From the NCBI RefSeq assembly GCF_900114535.1, contig NZ_FOTK01000021.1, positions 1 through 64,000 on the forward strand: a stretch of DNA of 64,000 nt. The letters are read 5' to 3'. Made by a program: the position numbers and the translations under genes. Position 1 is the stretch's first letter. Each line of letters opens with the position of its first letter. The notes below the pieces were generated by a model. It ran no database searches. It was given only the letters and a program-made list of their open reading frames with translations, and was not told the origin of the DNA. Positions 1 to 8,456 of this stretch are shown piece after piece. This DNA is from Methylobacterium pseudosasicola (GTDB taxonomy: Bacteria > Pseudomonadota > Alphaproteobacteria > Rhizobiales > Beijerinckiaceae).

Positions 1-1
1 C

Positions 2-310
2 GGCGTCGGAGCCAAGACGGCTTACATCGCTCCAGGCTCACCATGGGAGAATGGCTACGTCGAAAGCTTCAACGCACGGATTCGTGACGAACTTCTAAAC
101 GGCGAAATCTTCTACACACTCAGGGAGGCGCAGATCGTGATCGAAAGCTGGAGGCGGCACTACAACACCGTACGCCCGCACGCCTCACTGGGATACCGGC
201 CGCCGGCACCGGAAGTGTTCATGCCAGCCTTCACCGCTTGGCCGGCTGCGCTCGCCCGACCAGCTCCGCCGGCCAAGCTACCCGTGGTGGAGCGGCCAAC
301 CGTGCACTAA
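2..310 (+). CDS. IS3-family transposase OrfB, C-terminal fragment (cut by window start)
   Basis: Last 102 residues of a DDE transposase that would carry out strand transfer of the insertion sequence. The frame is open from base 2 and ends with TAA at 308-310. The stretch SPWENGYVESFN carries the third acidic catalytic residue (Glu of VESFN), and RRHYNTVRPHASLGYRPP is the tail typical of IS3-family integrase domains. The first two Asp residues of the triad lie upstream of the window, so activity cannot be judged. It marks the left flank of the accessory region. Confidence 0.85.
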   Translation, partial: GVGAKTAYIAPGSPWENGYVESFNARIRDELLNGEIFYTLREAQIVIESWRRHYNTVRPHASLGYRPPAPEVFMPAFTAWPAALARPAPPAKLPVVERPTVH

Positions 311-320
311 CTTTAACCTT

Positions 321-344
321 GGACCACCCCGTGGGGGCCGATCA
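321..344. repeat. Candidate right terminal inverted repeat of the IS
   Basis: Starts 10 bases after the transposase stop and ends in the CA dinucleotide usual for IS3 tips (TCA at 342-344). It is a single end only; the partner repeat is not in the window, so the exact boundary is inferred. Confidence 0.5.
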
Positions 345-806
345 ACCGAGCGCCGCCTTTCCACAAGCGGCGCCCCCATCCTGGGCGCACGAGACTCAGA
401 TTTGCTGGCCGAACCCACGGTCCACCGTCACCGCGAGGGTCGGCCGACGGGTTCGCCGTGCGGGGCATGACTGCGGCCACGGCGATGCGGACCGTCCTTG
501 CGGCGGGCGCTCGAAGCTCGACCGGCTCGCTGCACGAGGAGATCGCCCGCCGCAGGTATCCGACATCCACGATGACGACGACAGCGTCCCATCGCCTCGA
601 CCTGGGCCCGAGCGCCTTCCCGGGAGGCGCGGAAAAAACCTTGCGGACTCCGGACTCGTGTCCTGACCATTCCGAGGGCGGCACCCCATAAGCAGAACGT
701 CCAAATGTTAATCGACGGAACATCGCCCGACGGGAACGCTTGGACTGTCGACGTGCCGTCCCGATGCATGTCTTGCGCAATCCTCGACAAGCACTGGATC
801 GACACG
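345..806. other. No gene recognised (IS flank and leader of the next gene)
   Basis: Open frames here are short, Arg/Pro-rich and unlike known proteins. The frame of the following gene stays open back to an ATG at 705, but that extension (35 residues) is not membrane-like and has no good ribosome site. A sequence GGAAC at 718-722 resembles the -35 half of a general-stress promoter, but no matching -10 was found. Confidence 0.4.
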
Positions 807-1757
807 ATGGCCCTGACGACCGACAAGGCGCGGCTCGACCGCGACCGCCCCTACGACACGGGCGTCTCGCCCGCCGACGACCTGCGCACGGTCGCTGTCC
901 ACAAGGTCGCCTGGGGCGCGATCTTCGCCGGCGCCGTCATCGCTCTGGTCGCCCAGATCATCCTGAACATGGTCGGGCTCGGCATCGGCCTGTCCACCGT
1001 CGACCCGGCCGGCAACGGCACCCCCACCGCCGGCTCGCTTTCCTCCGGAGCCGGGATCTGGTTCGTCATCTCCGGCATCCTCGCCTCCGCCGCCGGCGGC
1101 TGGCTCGCCGGCCGCCTCGCAGGCAAGCCCGCCCTCAACACCGGCGGCCTGCACGGCCTCGTGGCCTGGGCGGTCTCGACCCTCGTCGTCGTCTACCTCC
1201 TGTCGTCCGCGGTGGGCGGTGTGGCCAGCGGCGCCTTCAGCGCCATGACCAGCACCCTGGGTGGTGCCGGCAACCTCGTGGGCGGTTCGGTCCAGACCGC
1301 CGCCCAGGCCGCCGCCCCGTCGCTGCCGGGCATGAACAACCCGTTCTCCGGCGTCGAGGGCCAGGTCCGAGCCAACACCGGCAACGACCCGCAGGCGCTC
1401 AAGGACGCGGCCGTGACCGCGGTCCGTGCCGCGGTGACCGGCGACGCGGCCCAGCAGGCCGACGCGCAGGAGAAGGCGGCCCAGGCGCTCGCCAAGTCCA
1501 AGGGCGTGCCGGTCGAACAGGCTCGGACCGAGGTCCAGCAGTACGTCCAGCAGTACAAGGACACGGTCGCCAAGGCCAAGGAGCAGGCCAAGCAGGCGGC
1601 GGACGCCACCGCGCGGGTCGCGTCGCAGAGCGCCCTGTTCGGTTCGCTGGCGCTGATCCTCGGGGCGCTCGCCGCCTTCCTCGCAGGCCGCGGCGGCGCG
1701 AAGGGTCTCCTGGGGGATCGTAGCGCCGTCACCTCGGTCGCCGGGCGACGCGTCTAG
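807..1757 (+). CDS. Multi-pass membrane protein with an Ala/Gln-rich middle region
   Basis: A 316-residue protein of unknown function. About four membrane segments are visible: near residues 34-60, 80-105, 113-140 and 283-305. Between the third and fourth lies a polar Ala/Gln/Lys-rich region (about 170-280) that looks helical, probably coiled-coil, and would sit on one face of the membrane. Proteins of this layout occur in Methylobacterium-type genomes with no assigned role. The ATG at 807 is chosen because the protein then starts with a short cytoplasmic tail (MALTTDKARLDRDRPYD) before the first helix. It leads the plus-strand group that includes the YidB-like and aquaporin genes. Confidence 0.75.
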   Translation: MALTTDKARLDRDRPYDTGVSPADDLRTVAVHKVAWGAIFAGAVIALVAQIILNMVGLGIGLSTVDPAGNGTPTAGSLSSGAGIWFVISGILASAAGGWLAGRLAGKPALNTGGLHGLVAWAVSTLVVVYLLSSAVGGVASGAFSAMTSTLGGAGNLVGGSVQTAAQAAAPSLPGMNNPFSGVEGQVRANTGNDPQALKDAAVTAVRAAVTGDAAQQADAQEKAAQALAKSKGVPVEQARTEVQQYVQQYKDTVAKAKEQAKQAADATARVASQSALFGSLALILGALAAFLAGRGGAKGLLGDRSAVTSVAGRRV

Positions 1758-1854
1758 GCTTCGGCCCACACCTCCGGGGCCGTCACGGCGACCGAGCCGG
1801 AAACAAGGACGTCCCCGAACGTCGGGGACGCCTCCAGAGCCAAGGAGACGAACG

Positions 1855-2328
1855 ATGAGTGATGGCTATCCTTCCATGACCGCCCTGCTCGGCCTGCTCG
1901 CCTTGGCGGGCTACCAGAACAAGGACAAGATCGCTGAGATGCTCGGCGGTGCCGGCTCCGGCCAGCATCCCCAGGCCGGCACGGCGATGAGCGGTCCGGG
2001 CCCAGGCGGCGCCGGGGGCCTTCTGGCCGACATCGGCAAGGCGCTGGGCACCGGCGGAGCCGGTGGCTTCCTCGGAGGCGGCATCGGCCAGCTCGTCGAC
2101 CACTTCCGGCAGAACGGGCATGGCGAGACCGCCGATTCCTGGGTCCGGCAGGGTCAGAACCGGAACATGGCCCCGCACGAGGTCGGACAGGCGCTCGGCC
2201 CCGAACTGTTGAACGCCATCGCTCAACGGACCGGGCTTTCGCACGACGAGCTCATGACGCGCCTGTCGCGCACCCTCCCTGGCGCCATCGACCAGTACAC
2301 CCCCGGCGGGGCCGTTCCGGCTCGCTGA
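1855..2328 (+). CDS. yidB: YidB-family (DUF937) protein
   Basis: A 157-residue protein of the YidB/DUF937 family, function unknown. The family core is clear from about residue 55: a Gly-rich segment (GGLLADIGKALG), then GQLVDHFRQNGHGETADSW, the segment NMAPHEVGQALGPELLNAIA, and TGLSHDELMTRLSRTLPGAID, where family members share the pattern of a Gln/His-Glu helix followed by a short helix ending in a Leu-Pro turn. The start has a strong ribosome site (AAGGAGA, about 7 bases before ATG at 1855). Length is slightly above E. coli YidB because of a Gly/Pro linker at 40-60. Confidence 0.85.
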   Translation: MSDGYPSMTALLGLLALAGYQNKDKIAEMLGGAGSGQHPQAGTAMSGPGPGGAGGLLADIGKALGTGGAGGFLGGGIGQLVDHFRQNGHGETADSWVRQGQNRNMAPHEVGQALGPELLNAIAQRTGLSHDELMTRLSRTLPGAIDQYTPGGAVPAR

Positions 2329-2409
2329 GCCCCGTTCCCCGAGCTCGGGCGTGCGCGCACCGCACAAGGCCCTCCACCGACGCTGCGCCCCCTCCGGAGC
2401 TCGACCCCG

Positions 2410-3180
2410 ATGAGACCGTACCTCGCCGAGTTCATCGGCACCTTCGTCCTGGTGTTCTGCGGCTGCGGCAGCGCGGTCCTGGCGGCCGACCACATCGGTT
2501 ACGCCGGGGTCGCCCTGTCCTTCGGCTTCGTCCTCATGGCGATGATCTACGCGCTGGGGCCGATCTCCGGTTGCCACCTGAACCCGGCCGTCACGCTGGG
2601 CCTGACGCTGAGCCGGAAGTTCGACGCGGCCCGGCTGTCCGGCTACATGGCGGCATAGGTCCTCGGCGCAGTCGTCGCAGCCTACGTCCTCTACGTCGTC
2701 GCGCAGGGGCATCCGGGCTTCGACGTCGCCTCGGGCTTCGCCTCGAACGGCTACGACGCGCGCTCGCCGGGCCACTACAACATGGCGGCGGCGTTCATCG
2801 TCGAGTTCGTGCTGACTGCGCTCCTCGTCCTGACCATCCTCGGTGCGACCGACCTGAAGGCGCCGGTGGGTTTCGCCGGGCTCGCCATCGGGGTCGTGCT
2901 GACCGTGATCCACCTCGTCTCGATCCCGGTGACCAACACCTCGGTCAACCCGGCCCGCAGCATCGGGCCGGCCCTGTTCGCCGGCTGGGACGCGGTGGGT
3001 CAGCTCTGGCTGTTCGTGCTCGCCCCGCTCCTCGGGGGGGCCGCCGCAGCCGGGCTGTACTCCACGATGCGCGCCCTCGATCCGGTGGTCCAGATGCCCG
3101 TGCGGCAGGCGGTGCAGGCTCTGCCGGCCGAGTTGGAGCAGCGCCTGGAGAAGGCCGGCATCAAGCCGGTCGAATATTAG
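2410..3180 (+). pseudogene. aqpZ: Aquaporin Z, interrupted by one in-frame amber codon
   Basis: Would encode a 256-residue water channel of the MIP family. Both half-helix motifs are present: SGCHLNPAVTLG before the break and SVNPARSIGPALF after it, with the six-helix hydrophobic pattern. The frame carries a single TAG at 2656-2658 inside GYMAA(stop)VLGAVVAAYV, where aquaporins normally have Gln; CAG to TAG is one transition. There is no frameshift, and the rest of the gene is undamaged, so the lesion is recent, suppressed, or a sequencing error. Restart at ATG 2782 would give only a C-terminal half. It lies between the YidB-like gene and a small hypothetical gene. Confidence 0.85.
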
Positions 3181-3197
3181 GCGCGGGGGACGTCGGG

Positions 3198-3509
3198 ATG
3201 CCGGTCATGCGCACGCCGATCCACGCCAATTCCAACGGCGACCGGTGGTACCTCTGCCGCGGCGACGACCCGGTGGACGTGTTCGTCTTCCACGAGCCGA
3301 ACGGACCATCGGGCAGGATGCCGTCCCGAATCGAACTGACGGCCTTCCTCGCCTCCGGCAGTGGATCGCCGGAGCACCGCACGTTGCTGACGATGATCGG
3401 CTCCTTGGTCGGGGCGACGCATGCCGGGTCGGGCACGCCCCCCCGTGGTCCCGAAGCCGGTGCCGCCGGCGCGGAACCGACCCCGGGCGAGGCCGCCGCC
3501 TTGACCTGA
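3198..3509 (+). CDS. Small hypothetical protein
   Basis: A 103-residue protein starting 17 bases after the aquaporin stop. The central part (HANSNGDRWYLCRGDD, VFVFHEPNGPSGRMPSRIEL, FLASGSGSPEHRTLLTMIGSLV) looks like a compact folded domain of a kind seen in short uncharacterised rhizobial proteins; the last 30 residues are a Gly/Ala/Pro-rich tail. No signal peptide or membrane segment. Function unknown; position suggests co-transcription with its neighbours. Confidence 0.6.
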   Translation: MPVMRTPIHANSNGDRWYLCRGDDPVDVFVFHEPNGPSGRMPSRIELTAFLASGSGSPEHRTLLTMIGSLVGATHAGSGTPPRGPEAGAAGAEPTPGEAAALT

Positions 3510-3539
3510 CCCTACCACCCTCAAGCTCGCGAGACCACT

Positions 3540-4712
3540 ATGGCCATCGACTACCGTTCGGAACTGCGCCGCCCCCTCCCGTTTAGCCTGGCTGTCATCG
3601 CCGCGGTGCTGCTTCTCTGGCTGGTCGTGGCGTCCATCGCCGGCGCCAAGCAACGCAGCGCTAGAAACCACCGCATCGGCGAGTTGGAGGGACAGCGGAC
3701 AGCCCTCCAGACGGACCTCGACCAGCAGCGGTCGACCGCCGGCACTTTGGCCCCGCTCCAGGCCAGGATCGCCTCGGCCCAGCAACAGGACCGGGACGCG
3801 ACCCAGGCCGGCGAGCAGGCCAAGGCCAAGTCAGCGAGCCTCGTATCGGAGCGGCAGACAGCGGAGGACAAGGCGGCGGAGGCGAAGTCCACATCTGAGG
3901 CGGAGGCTAGGAAGCTGGCCGATCTTCAGGCGCAGGTCACCCAGGCCGAGCAGAAGCTCGCGCCGATTAGGGAAGCCACCACCGCGGCCGAGCAGGCGGC
4001 GACGGCCCGCACGAAGGAGCTCGCCGACGTCGGGCGCCGCCTGGAGGAGACGCGCCAGCAGGAAGCCAAGCTGCGTGCCGACATCGCCGCCATGTCCCAG
4101 GAAGCGACGGCCAAGACCACCGATCTCGCCAAGGCCGAGGAGAGCCAGCAGAAGGCCCGGGAAGGTTCGGCCTCGGCCCAGAAGGAACTTGCCGACGCCA
4201 GGACCGCCACCGAGCAGGTTACGAAGCAACGGGGCGACCTGGAACAGGCCATCGCCGGTCTGAATGCCAACAAGGATAAGCTGACCGCCGAGATCGCCGG
4301 GGCCGGGCAGCGCTTGCAGCAGGCCAGGGACGGACTGGCGTCGACCCAAACCGATTTGGCCACCGCTAAGTCCGAGCGCGACCGGGTGATCTCGGAGCGC
4401 GGGCAGGCCGAACAGGCCGTCCAGAAGCTGACGGCCGACCGCAATGGCGCGAACTCGGCGGTGGAGGCACTCCTGAAGCGGCAGGCCGACACCCAGGCGC
4501 AGCTCGCCACGCTGACCGAGACGCTGGCCGGCCGCAACAAGGAGATGGCCGTCGTCGAGGATCGCCTTGCGACGACGAGGCAGGAACTCGCGGCTATCCA
4601 GGCCCAGCTCGCCGATGCGCGGCAGAAGCTCTCGGATCAGCCCCCGCCCATGGCCGTGCCCACAGTTCCGCCCCAGTCGCCGGCACCCGCCGTCGTACCC
4701 AAGGCGAACTGA
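3540..4712 (+). CDS. Membrane-anchored long coiled-coil protein
   Basis: A 390-residue protein with one N-terminal membrane anchor (about residues 15-35, FSLAVIAAVLLLWLVVASIA) followed by about 320 residues of nearly unbroken heptad-like Gln/Ala/Lys/Glu/Leu sequence, and a Pro-rich tail (PPPMAVPTVPPQSPAPAV). This predicts a rod projecting into the periplasm. It resembles envelope scaffolding or stress-envelope proteins in architecture only; no enzymatic domain is visible. The start follows GAGACCACT; the next gene begins 11 bases after its stop, so the two are probably an operon. Confidence 0.75.
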   Translation: MAIDYRSELRRPLPFSLAVIAAVLLLWLVVASIAGAKQRSARNHRIGELEGQRTALQTDLDQQRSTAGTLAPLQARIASAQQQDRDATQAGEQAKAKSASLVSERQTAEDKAAEAKSTSEAEARKLADLQAQVTQAEQKLAPIREATTAAEQAATARTKELADVGRRLEETRQQEAKLRADIAAMSQEATAKTTDLAKAEESQQKAREGSASAQKELADARTATEQVTKQRGDLEQAIAGLNANKDKLTAEIAGAGQRLQQARDGLASTQTDLATAKSERDRVISERGQAEQAVQKLTADRNGANSAVEALLKRQADTQAQLATLTETLAGRNKEMAVVEDRLATTRQELAAIQAQLADARQKLSDQPPPMAVPTVPPQSPAPAVVPKAN

Positions 4713-4723
4713 ACCGGTTCGGG

Positions 4724-5500
4724 ATGACGACACCCATTCTGGTCCTCGCCGCCCTGGCGGCGGTCGTGCTTGCAGCCGTGCATGTCGTGACGCCGTCCTT
4801 GCGCTTCCTGGACGGCTCACCCCGGAGCGTCTGGCTGTCGGCGGCCGGCGGGGTCGCGGTGGCCTACGTCTTCGTGCACTTCCTGCCTGATTTGGCCAGC
4901 GGCGAGGCCAGCGTCGGCCGCATGGCCGGCGGCACCCTCGGGGGCTTCTCGGAGCGGCATGTCTACCTGATCGCGCTCGGCGGCCTGATGGCCTTCTATG
5001 GGCTGGACAGGCTGGCCAAGGTCGACCGCTCGCGCCGTGCCGGCATCCCGGTCACCGACGCCCGGGGTTCCGCCCCGACGGCCGACGTCGGCACCGGGGC
5101 CGGGGTGTTCTGGATCCACATGGCGTCCTTCCGCCTCTACAACGGGCTCGTCGGCTACCTCCTCCTGCATCGCGAGACGACGGGCATCGCCCCCCTGGGG
5201 TTCTTCACCGTGGCGATGGCCCTGCATTTCGTGGTCACCGACTACGGCCTGAACGACGACCACAAGGCGGCATACCGCAGAACCGGACGTTGGGTCCTGG
5301 TCGCCGCCGTCGTCGCGGGATTCCTCGTCGGCGCGGTGACGGTGGTGTCGGACGCGGCCATCGCCGCACTGACGGCCTTCCTCGGCGGCGGCGTGATCCT
5401 CAATGTCCTCAAGGACGAGGTGCCGAGCGAGCGGCAGAGCCGGTTCTGGGCCTTCGCGCTCGGGGCCGCCGGGTACTCCGCGTTGCTGCTCACGCTTTGA
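4724..5500 (+). CDS. Integral membrane protein, possibly ZIP-like
   Basis: A 258-residue protein with about eight hydrophobic segments covering most of its length. The second segment reads VAYVFVHFLPDL, and later segments carry isolated His and Asp residues inside helices (FWIHMASFRLYN, ALHFVVTDYGLND), reminiscent of metal-binding helices in ZIP-type transporters, though the match is not strong enough to name it. It starts 11 bases after the coiled-coil gene and probably belongs to the same transcript. Substrate unknown. Confidence 0.65.
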   Translation: MTTPILVLAALAAVVLAAVHVVTPSLRFLDGSPRSVWLSAAGGVAVAYVFVHFLPDLASGEASVGRMAGGTLGGFSERHVYLIALGGLMAFYGLDRLAKVDRSRRAGIPVTDARGSAPTADVGTGAGVFWIHMASFRLYNGLVGYLLLHRETTGIAPLGFFTVAMALHFVVTDYGLNDDHKAAYRRTGRWVLVAAVVAGFLVGAVTVVSDAAIAALTAFLGGGVILNVLKDEVPSERQSRFWAFALGAAGYSALLLTL

Positions 5501-5595
5501 GTCGGTCTCCCCCGGGTGGGGCACGGCACATGCAAGCATCGACGGACACCGCCGAACCGAATGGGGCGGCGAACCTCCCAACCACGGGTACGAAC

Positions 5596-6441
5596 ATGAG
5601 GATCAGGGCCGGATACATCATCGGCTACGACACGTTCGGTCCGACGCCGATCATCTACCAGTTGAACGTCCACCCCTCACGCACCCACGACCTGCTGACC
5701 TCGGACGCGATGCGCGTCGATCCCCCGGTGCCGATGCGGACCTACACGGACGGGTTCGGCAACACCTGCGTGCGGCTGCTCGCGCCGGGCGGTCGCGTCA
5801 CGGTCTCGGCCGATTTCCTGATCGCCGACAGCGGCGAGCCCGACGCCTACGCGCCCGACGCCCGGCAGATCGCCGTCCAGGACCTGCCGGACGACGTGCT
5901 CGTCTACCTCCTGGGCTCGCGCTATTGCGACACCGACAGGCTCGCCGGCACGGCCTGGTCGCTGTTCGGCAACGCCCCCGAGGGCTGGGGCCGGGTGCAG
6001 GCCATCGTCACCTGGGCGCACGAGCGCATCCGGTTCGACTATCAACTCGCCGACGCCACCCGCTCGGCCTTCGACGGGTACAGCCAGCAGGTCGGCGTCT
6101 GCCGGGATTTCGCCCACCTCGCCGTCACCCTGTGCCGTTGCATGAACATCCCGGCCCGGTACTGCACCGGCTACCTCGGCGACATCGGCGTGCCGCTCGA
6201 CCCGAACCCGATGGATTTCTCCGCGTGGTTCGAGGTCTACCTCGACGGCCCGCGGGGGCCGCGCTGGTACACGTTCGACGCCCGGCACGACGCCAGACGA
6301 ATCGGACGGGTCGTCATAGCCCGCGGTCGCGACGCCACCGACGTCGCCATCTCGACGAGCTTCGGCACGGCGCTGCTCGCGCAGTTCGACGTCCAAACCG
6401 TGGAGGTCGCCGACGACTTCGTGCTGCCGCCCGAGGGATGA
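5596..6441 (+). CDS. Transglutaminase-like cysteine-fold protein
   Basis: A 281-residue protein with an N-terminal beta-sandwich (about 1-110) and a transglutaminase-like core. The Cys motif is VGVCRDFAHLAVTLCRCMNI, followed by PARYCTGYLGDIG, and the Asp motif is WYTFDARHD. The position that is usually His (HAWxE) reads FSAWFEVYL here, a Ser; related alphaproteobacterial proteins may share this, but it departs from the canonical Cys-His-Asp triad. The ATG at 5596 is chosen because MRIRAGYIIGYD begins the conserved strand; an upstream ATG at 5530 would add 22 unconserved residues. A damaged second copy lies at 6995-7231. Confidence 0.8.
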   Translation: MRIRAGYIIGYDTFGPTPIIYQLNVHPSRTHDLLTSDAMRVDPPVPMRTYTDGFGNTCVRLLAPGGRVTVSADFLIADSGEPDAYAPDARQIAVQDLPDDVLVYLLGSRYCDTDRLAGTAWSLFGNAPEGWGRVQAIVTWAHERIRFDYQLADATRSAFDGYSQQVGVCRDFAHLAVTLCRCMNIPARYCTGYLGDIGVPLDPNPMDFSAWFEVYLDGPRGPRWYTFDARHDARRIGRVVIARGRDATDVAISTSFGTALLAQFDVQTVEVADDFVLPPEG

Positions 6442-6566
6442 CGGCCCGCCGGCGCTCGGTGGAGTGCGTGCACTTGCGGGCCGGTAGGCATTCCAAAATG
6501 GGCGTCGCGCGGCGGACGGGCGCCTCGTCCCGTGCTATGGGGGGCGTTCGTTCGAGAGGCTAAACC

Positions 6567-6758
6567 ATGACCGACGCGAACGTATCCCGAGCGACCAACC
6601 CCGAGACGGACGTCGCTCGCTGGAACCTGACCCTCGCCAATCTCGCGAGCAACGACAACGAGCCACCGGGCATGCGCGCCGGGACCATGGCCCCAGTGTT
6701 GGGGATGCCCCTTGCCTCGACGACCGCCGTTGCGGCCTGCCTCCGGTTCCTGCTTTAG
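6567..6758 (+). CDS. Possible small protein, doubtful
   Basis: A 63-residue frame with a plausible ribosome site (GAGAGG 7 bases before ATG). The sequence (MTDANVSRATNPETDVARWN) has normal composition but no recognisable domain; its C-terminus is hydrophobic. It lies at the edge of a decayed stretch and may itself be a remnant. Confidence 0.35.
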   Translation: MTDANVSRATNPETDVARWNLTLANLASNDNEPPGMRAGTMAPVLGMPLASTTAVAACLRFLL

Positions 6759-6994
6759 AACGCAGGCATCTCCGGAGCCGTCAACGGGGCTGGGAGCGGC
6801 CGGGGCGTCAAGCCAGGGCCTCGCAAGCCACGGTCAGTCGACGATCTCGATGATACGGTCGCTGCCGTGTTCCATCGGCACGGTATGGCTGTCGACAACC
6901 GTGCAGCGGCTGCCGGGAGCGCCGTACACCTCGGGAACGTCATATCAACTCGCCCCGGCCGACGCCAACGCGGTGCCGCCGCGCGCGCAGACCG

Positions 6995-7231
6995 CCTGAA
7001 ACGTGTTCGGGCCTACCGCGGAAGGCTGGCCCGGCGTCCGGGCCATCGTCGACTACGTGCACGGACGGCTGCGCCTCGATTACAGGGGGGGGACGCCAAC
7101 CGCCCCGGATCGGACGCATGGTCATGGCCTACGGTCTCGACGGCACGGAGTGCGCGCTCACGACGAGCTTCGGGCCCGCGCCGCTGGCCGGGGTCACCGT
7201 TGACACCGACGAGATCGTGGACGGGGGCTAG
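6995..7231 (+). pseudogene. Truncated, frameshifted transglutaminase-like copy
   Basis: Relic of a paralogue of the gene at 5596. Its first part reads NVFGPTAEGWPGVRAIVDYV, then HGRLRLDY, matching SLFGNAPEGWGRVQAIVTWA in the intact copy. Near 7085-7110, at a run of seven G, the frame shifts and the sequence jumps to RIGRMVMAYGLDGTECALTT followed by SFGPAPLAG, which matches the C-terminus (RRIGRVVIARGRD). About 70-100 residues, including the catalytic Cys, are missing. The stop is at 7229-7231. No functional product is expected. Confidence 0.75.
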
Positions 7232-7274
7232 GCATGCCCCGGCCCTTCCGGAACGCCGCCTCGAACGACGAGGC

Positions 7275-7569
7275 TCACGCCGCCCTGACCGCTGCCAGGG
7301 TCGCGGCGCCGACCCCGAGGTCGACCGCACCGTCGGTGCCGAGCAACTCGACCAGCCGTCCGCGGGCGCGGCTGACCCGGCTCTTCATCGTCCCGACCGC
7401 GACCCCGCAGACTTCGGCCGCTTCCTCGTAGGTCAGGCTCTGGGCCCCGATCAGGAGCAGCGCCTCGCGCTGGGTCGCCGGGAGATGCCGGAGCGCCGCC
7501 TTGAGTTCCCGGACCTCGACGTGGCCTTCCTGCTCGGGAGCGGAGGCCAGGCGCCCGGCGACTGACGCT
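7275..7569 (-). pseudogene. C-terminal remnant of an EcfG-like ECF sigma factor
   Basis: On the minus strand the frame between a stop at 7570-7572 and TGA at 7275-7277 encodes a clear sigma region 4: ELKAALRHLPATQREALLL, then SLTYEEAAEVCGVAVGTMKS and RVSRARGRLVELL. The helix-turn-helix (YEEAAEVCGVAVGTMKSRV) matches general-stress EcfG sigma factors of alphaproteobacteria. Region 2 is absent and no start codon is in place, so this is the tail of a lost gene. Confidence 0.75.
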
Positions 7570-7572
7570 CAG

Positions 7573-8100
7573 GCGTCGAAGCGGGCGAACTTTCTTGCAA
7601 GCTTGACGCAGATCTGGGCAAGCGCGACGAGCCCGCCAAGCGTCGCGCTGTAGGCCACCGAAGCTGCACTTGCTCGAATGGCGGTTGGCAGCCTGTAGCG
7701 TCCGCTTACGGGATGTTGTCATAGCTCGCTGAATGGCCGGGATGGGCGCCAAGCCGAACGTCCGGTTTTGCGCGCGATAACGATCCGGCCTAGCGTAGTC
7801 TGGCCGAAAGCTGCCAGTCCGCTCCGCATCTGAAGAAGAGGGTTGCCGGACATTCGACGCGGCCCAAATGATCTTCCAATAATTTTTTCGCGGGGCTGAT
7901 CGGCCAGGATTACAAGTGGAATGCGAAGCACCGGCGATCTACACGACTGCGGGGCCGGCAGGTGCCCGGAAGGTCTTCGAACCTCCCGATCGGCCTGAGC
8001 TCCGATTGCCGCCAGGATTGACCTGCACTCGACCGTATCCTCATACGCTCGCGCCATGCCACTAATGCGGGGTCCTAACTGAACGCAACGAGGCATCGCC
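7573..8100. other. No gene recognised
   Basis: Both strands were read; open frames have no recognisable similarity and look like frames of decayed DNA between two gene remnants. An AT-richer patch lies at 7878-7890. Confidence 0.4.
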
Positions 8101-8310
8101 ATGGCCTTGATCCTGGTCCCGGGATCCATGCTCGACGACGACCTCTGGCGCGAAGTTGAACTCAGCCTGTAGGCGTATGCGCCCCTGTCGCATGCAGACC
8201 TGGGCCAGGATGATACGCTTACGGCAATGGCGGAGCGGGCGCTCGCCGCCGCGCCAGGATCGGTCGTCCTGCTCGGCTTCCCCGTGGGCGGAAGCGGCAC
8301 TTCGGATCGG
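8101..8310 (+). pseudogene. N-terminal remnant of an alpha/beta-hydrolase
   Basis: The frame reads MALILVPGSMLDDDLW, an amber codon at 8170-8172, then LSHADLGQDDTLTAMAERAL and VVLLGFPVGGSGTS. This follows the start of alpha/beta-hydrolases (first strand with LVPGS, later a strand leading to the nucleophile elbow GFSMGG), but the elbow is degraded (GFPVGG, no Ser) and similarity stops near 8310. The catalytic Asp/His half is absent. Confidence 0.65.
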
Positions 8311-8456
8311 TCGTCATTCGCCCCCCATCGTTATCGGTGGATGAGTCGGCGTCGCGTTAACCATGGACCGTCTTTGCCATGGCGCATCGCGCCCGGGCGC
8401 CGACATCGTCGAGGCATCCCCCCACCCATGAAGCGGCGACGACCCCCGTGAGACCC

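Larger units (their letters stand above)
1..344 (+). mobile_element. Right-hand end of an IS3-family insertion sequence
   Basis: Only the 3' part of the element lies in the window: the tail of its transposase and a candidate terminal repeat at 321-344. The inferred outer end reads, on the other strand, TGATCGGCCCCCACGGGG, beginning with the TG that is usual for IS3-family tips. The left end lies outside the window, so group assignment and target duplication cannot be checked. Confidence 0.75.

Noticed and set aside
718..740. EcfG-type promoter GGAAC before the first membrane-protein gene
   Set aside because: No CGTT at the required 16-17 base distance.
708..1769. Long minus-strand open frame opposite the membrane-protein gene
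   Set aside because: Gly/Arg/Asp-rich composition of a shadow frame; the plus-strand frame has proper membrane helices.
6835..6945. Minus-strand piece reading DVPEVYGAPGSRCTVVDSHT then VPMEHGSDRIIEIVD
   Set aside because: Composition looks protein-like and may be a relic, but it is only about 35 codons, has a stop just upstream and no recognised family.
6941..6960. TATCAACTCGCC segment shared with the intact transglutaminase gene
   Set aside because: Similarity is too short and in a different order from the rest of the relic to claim more gene remnant.
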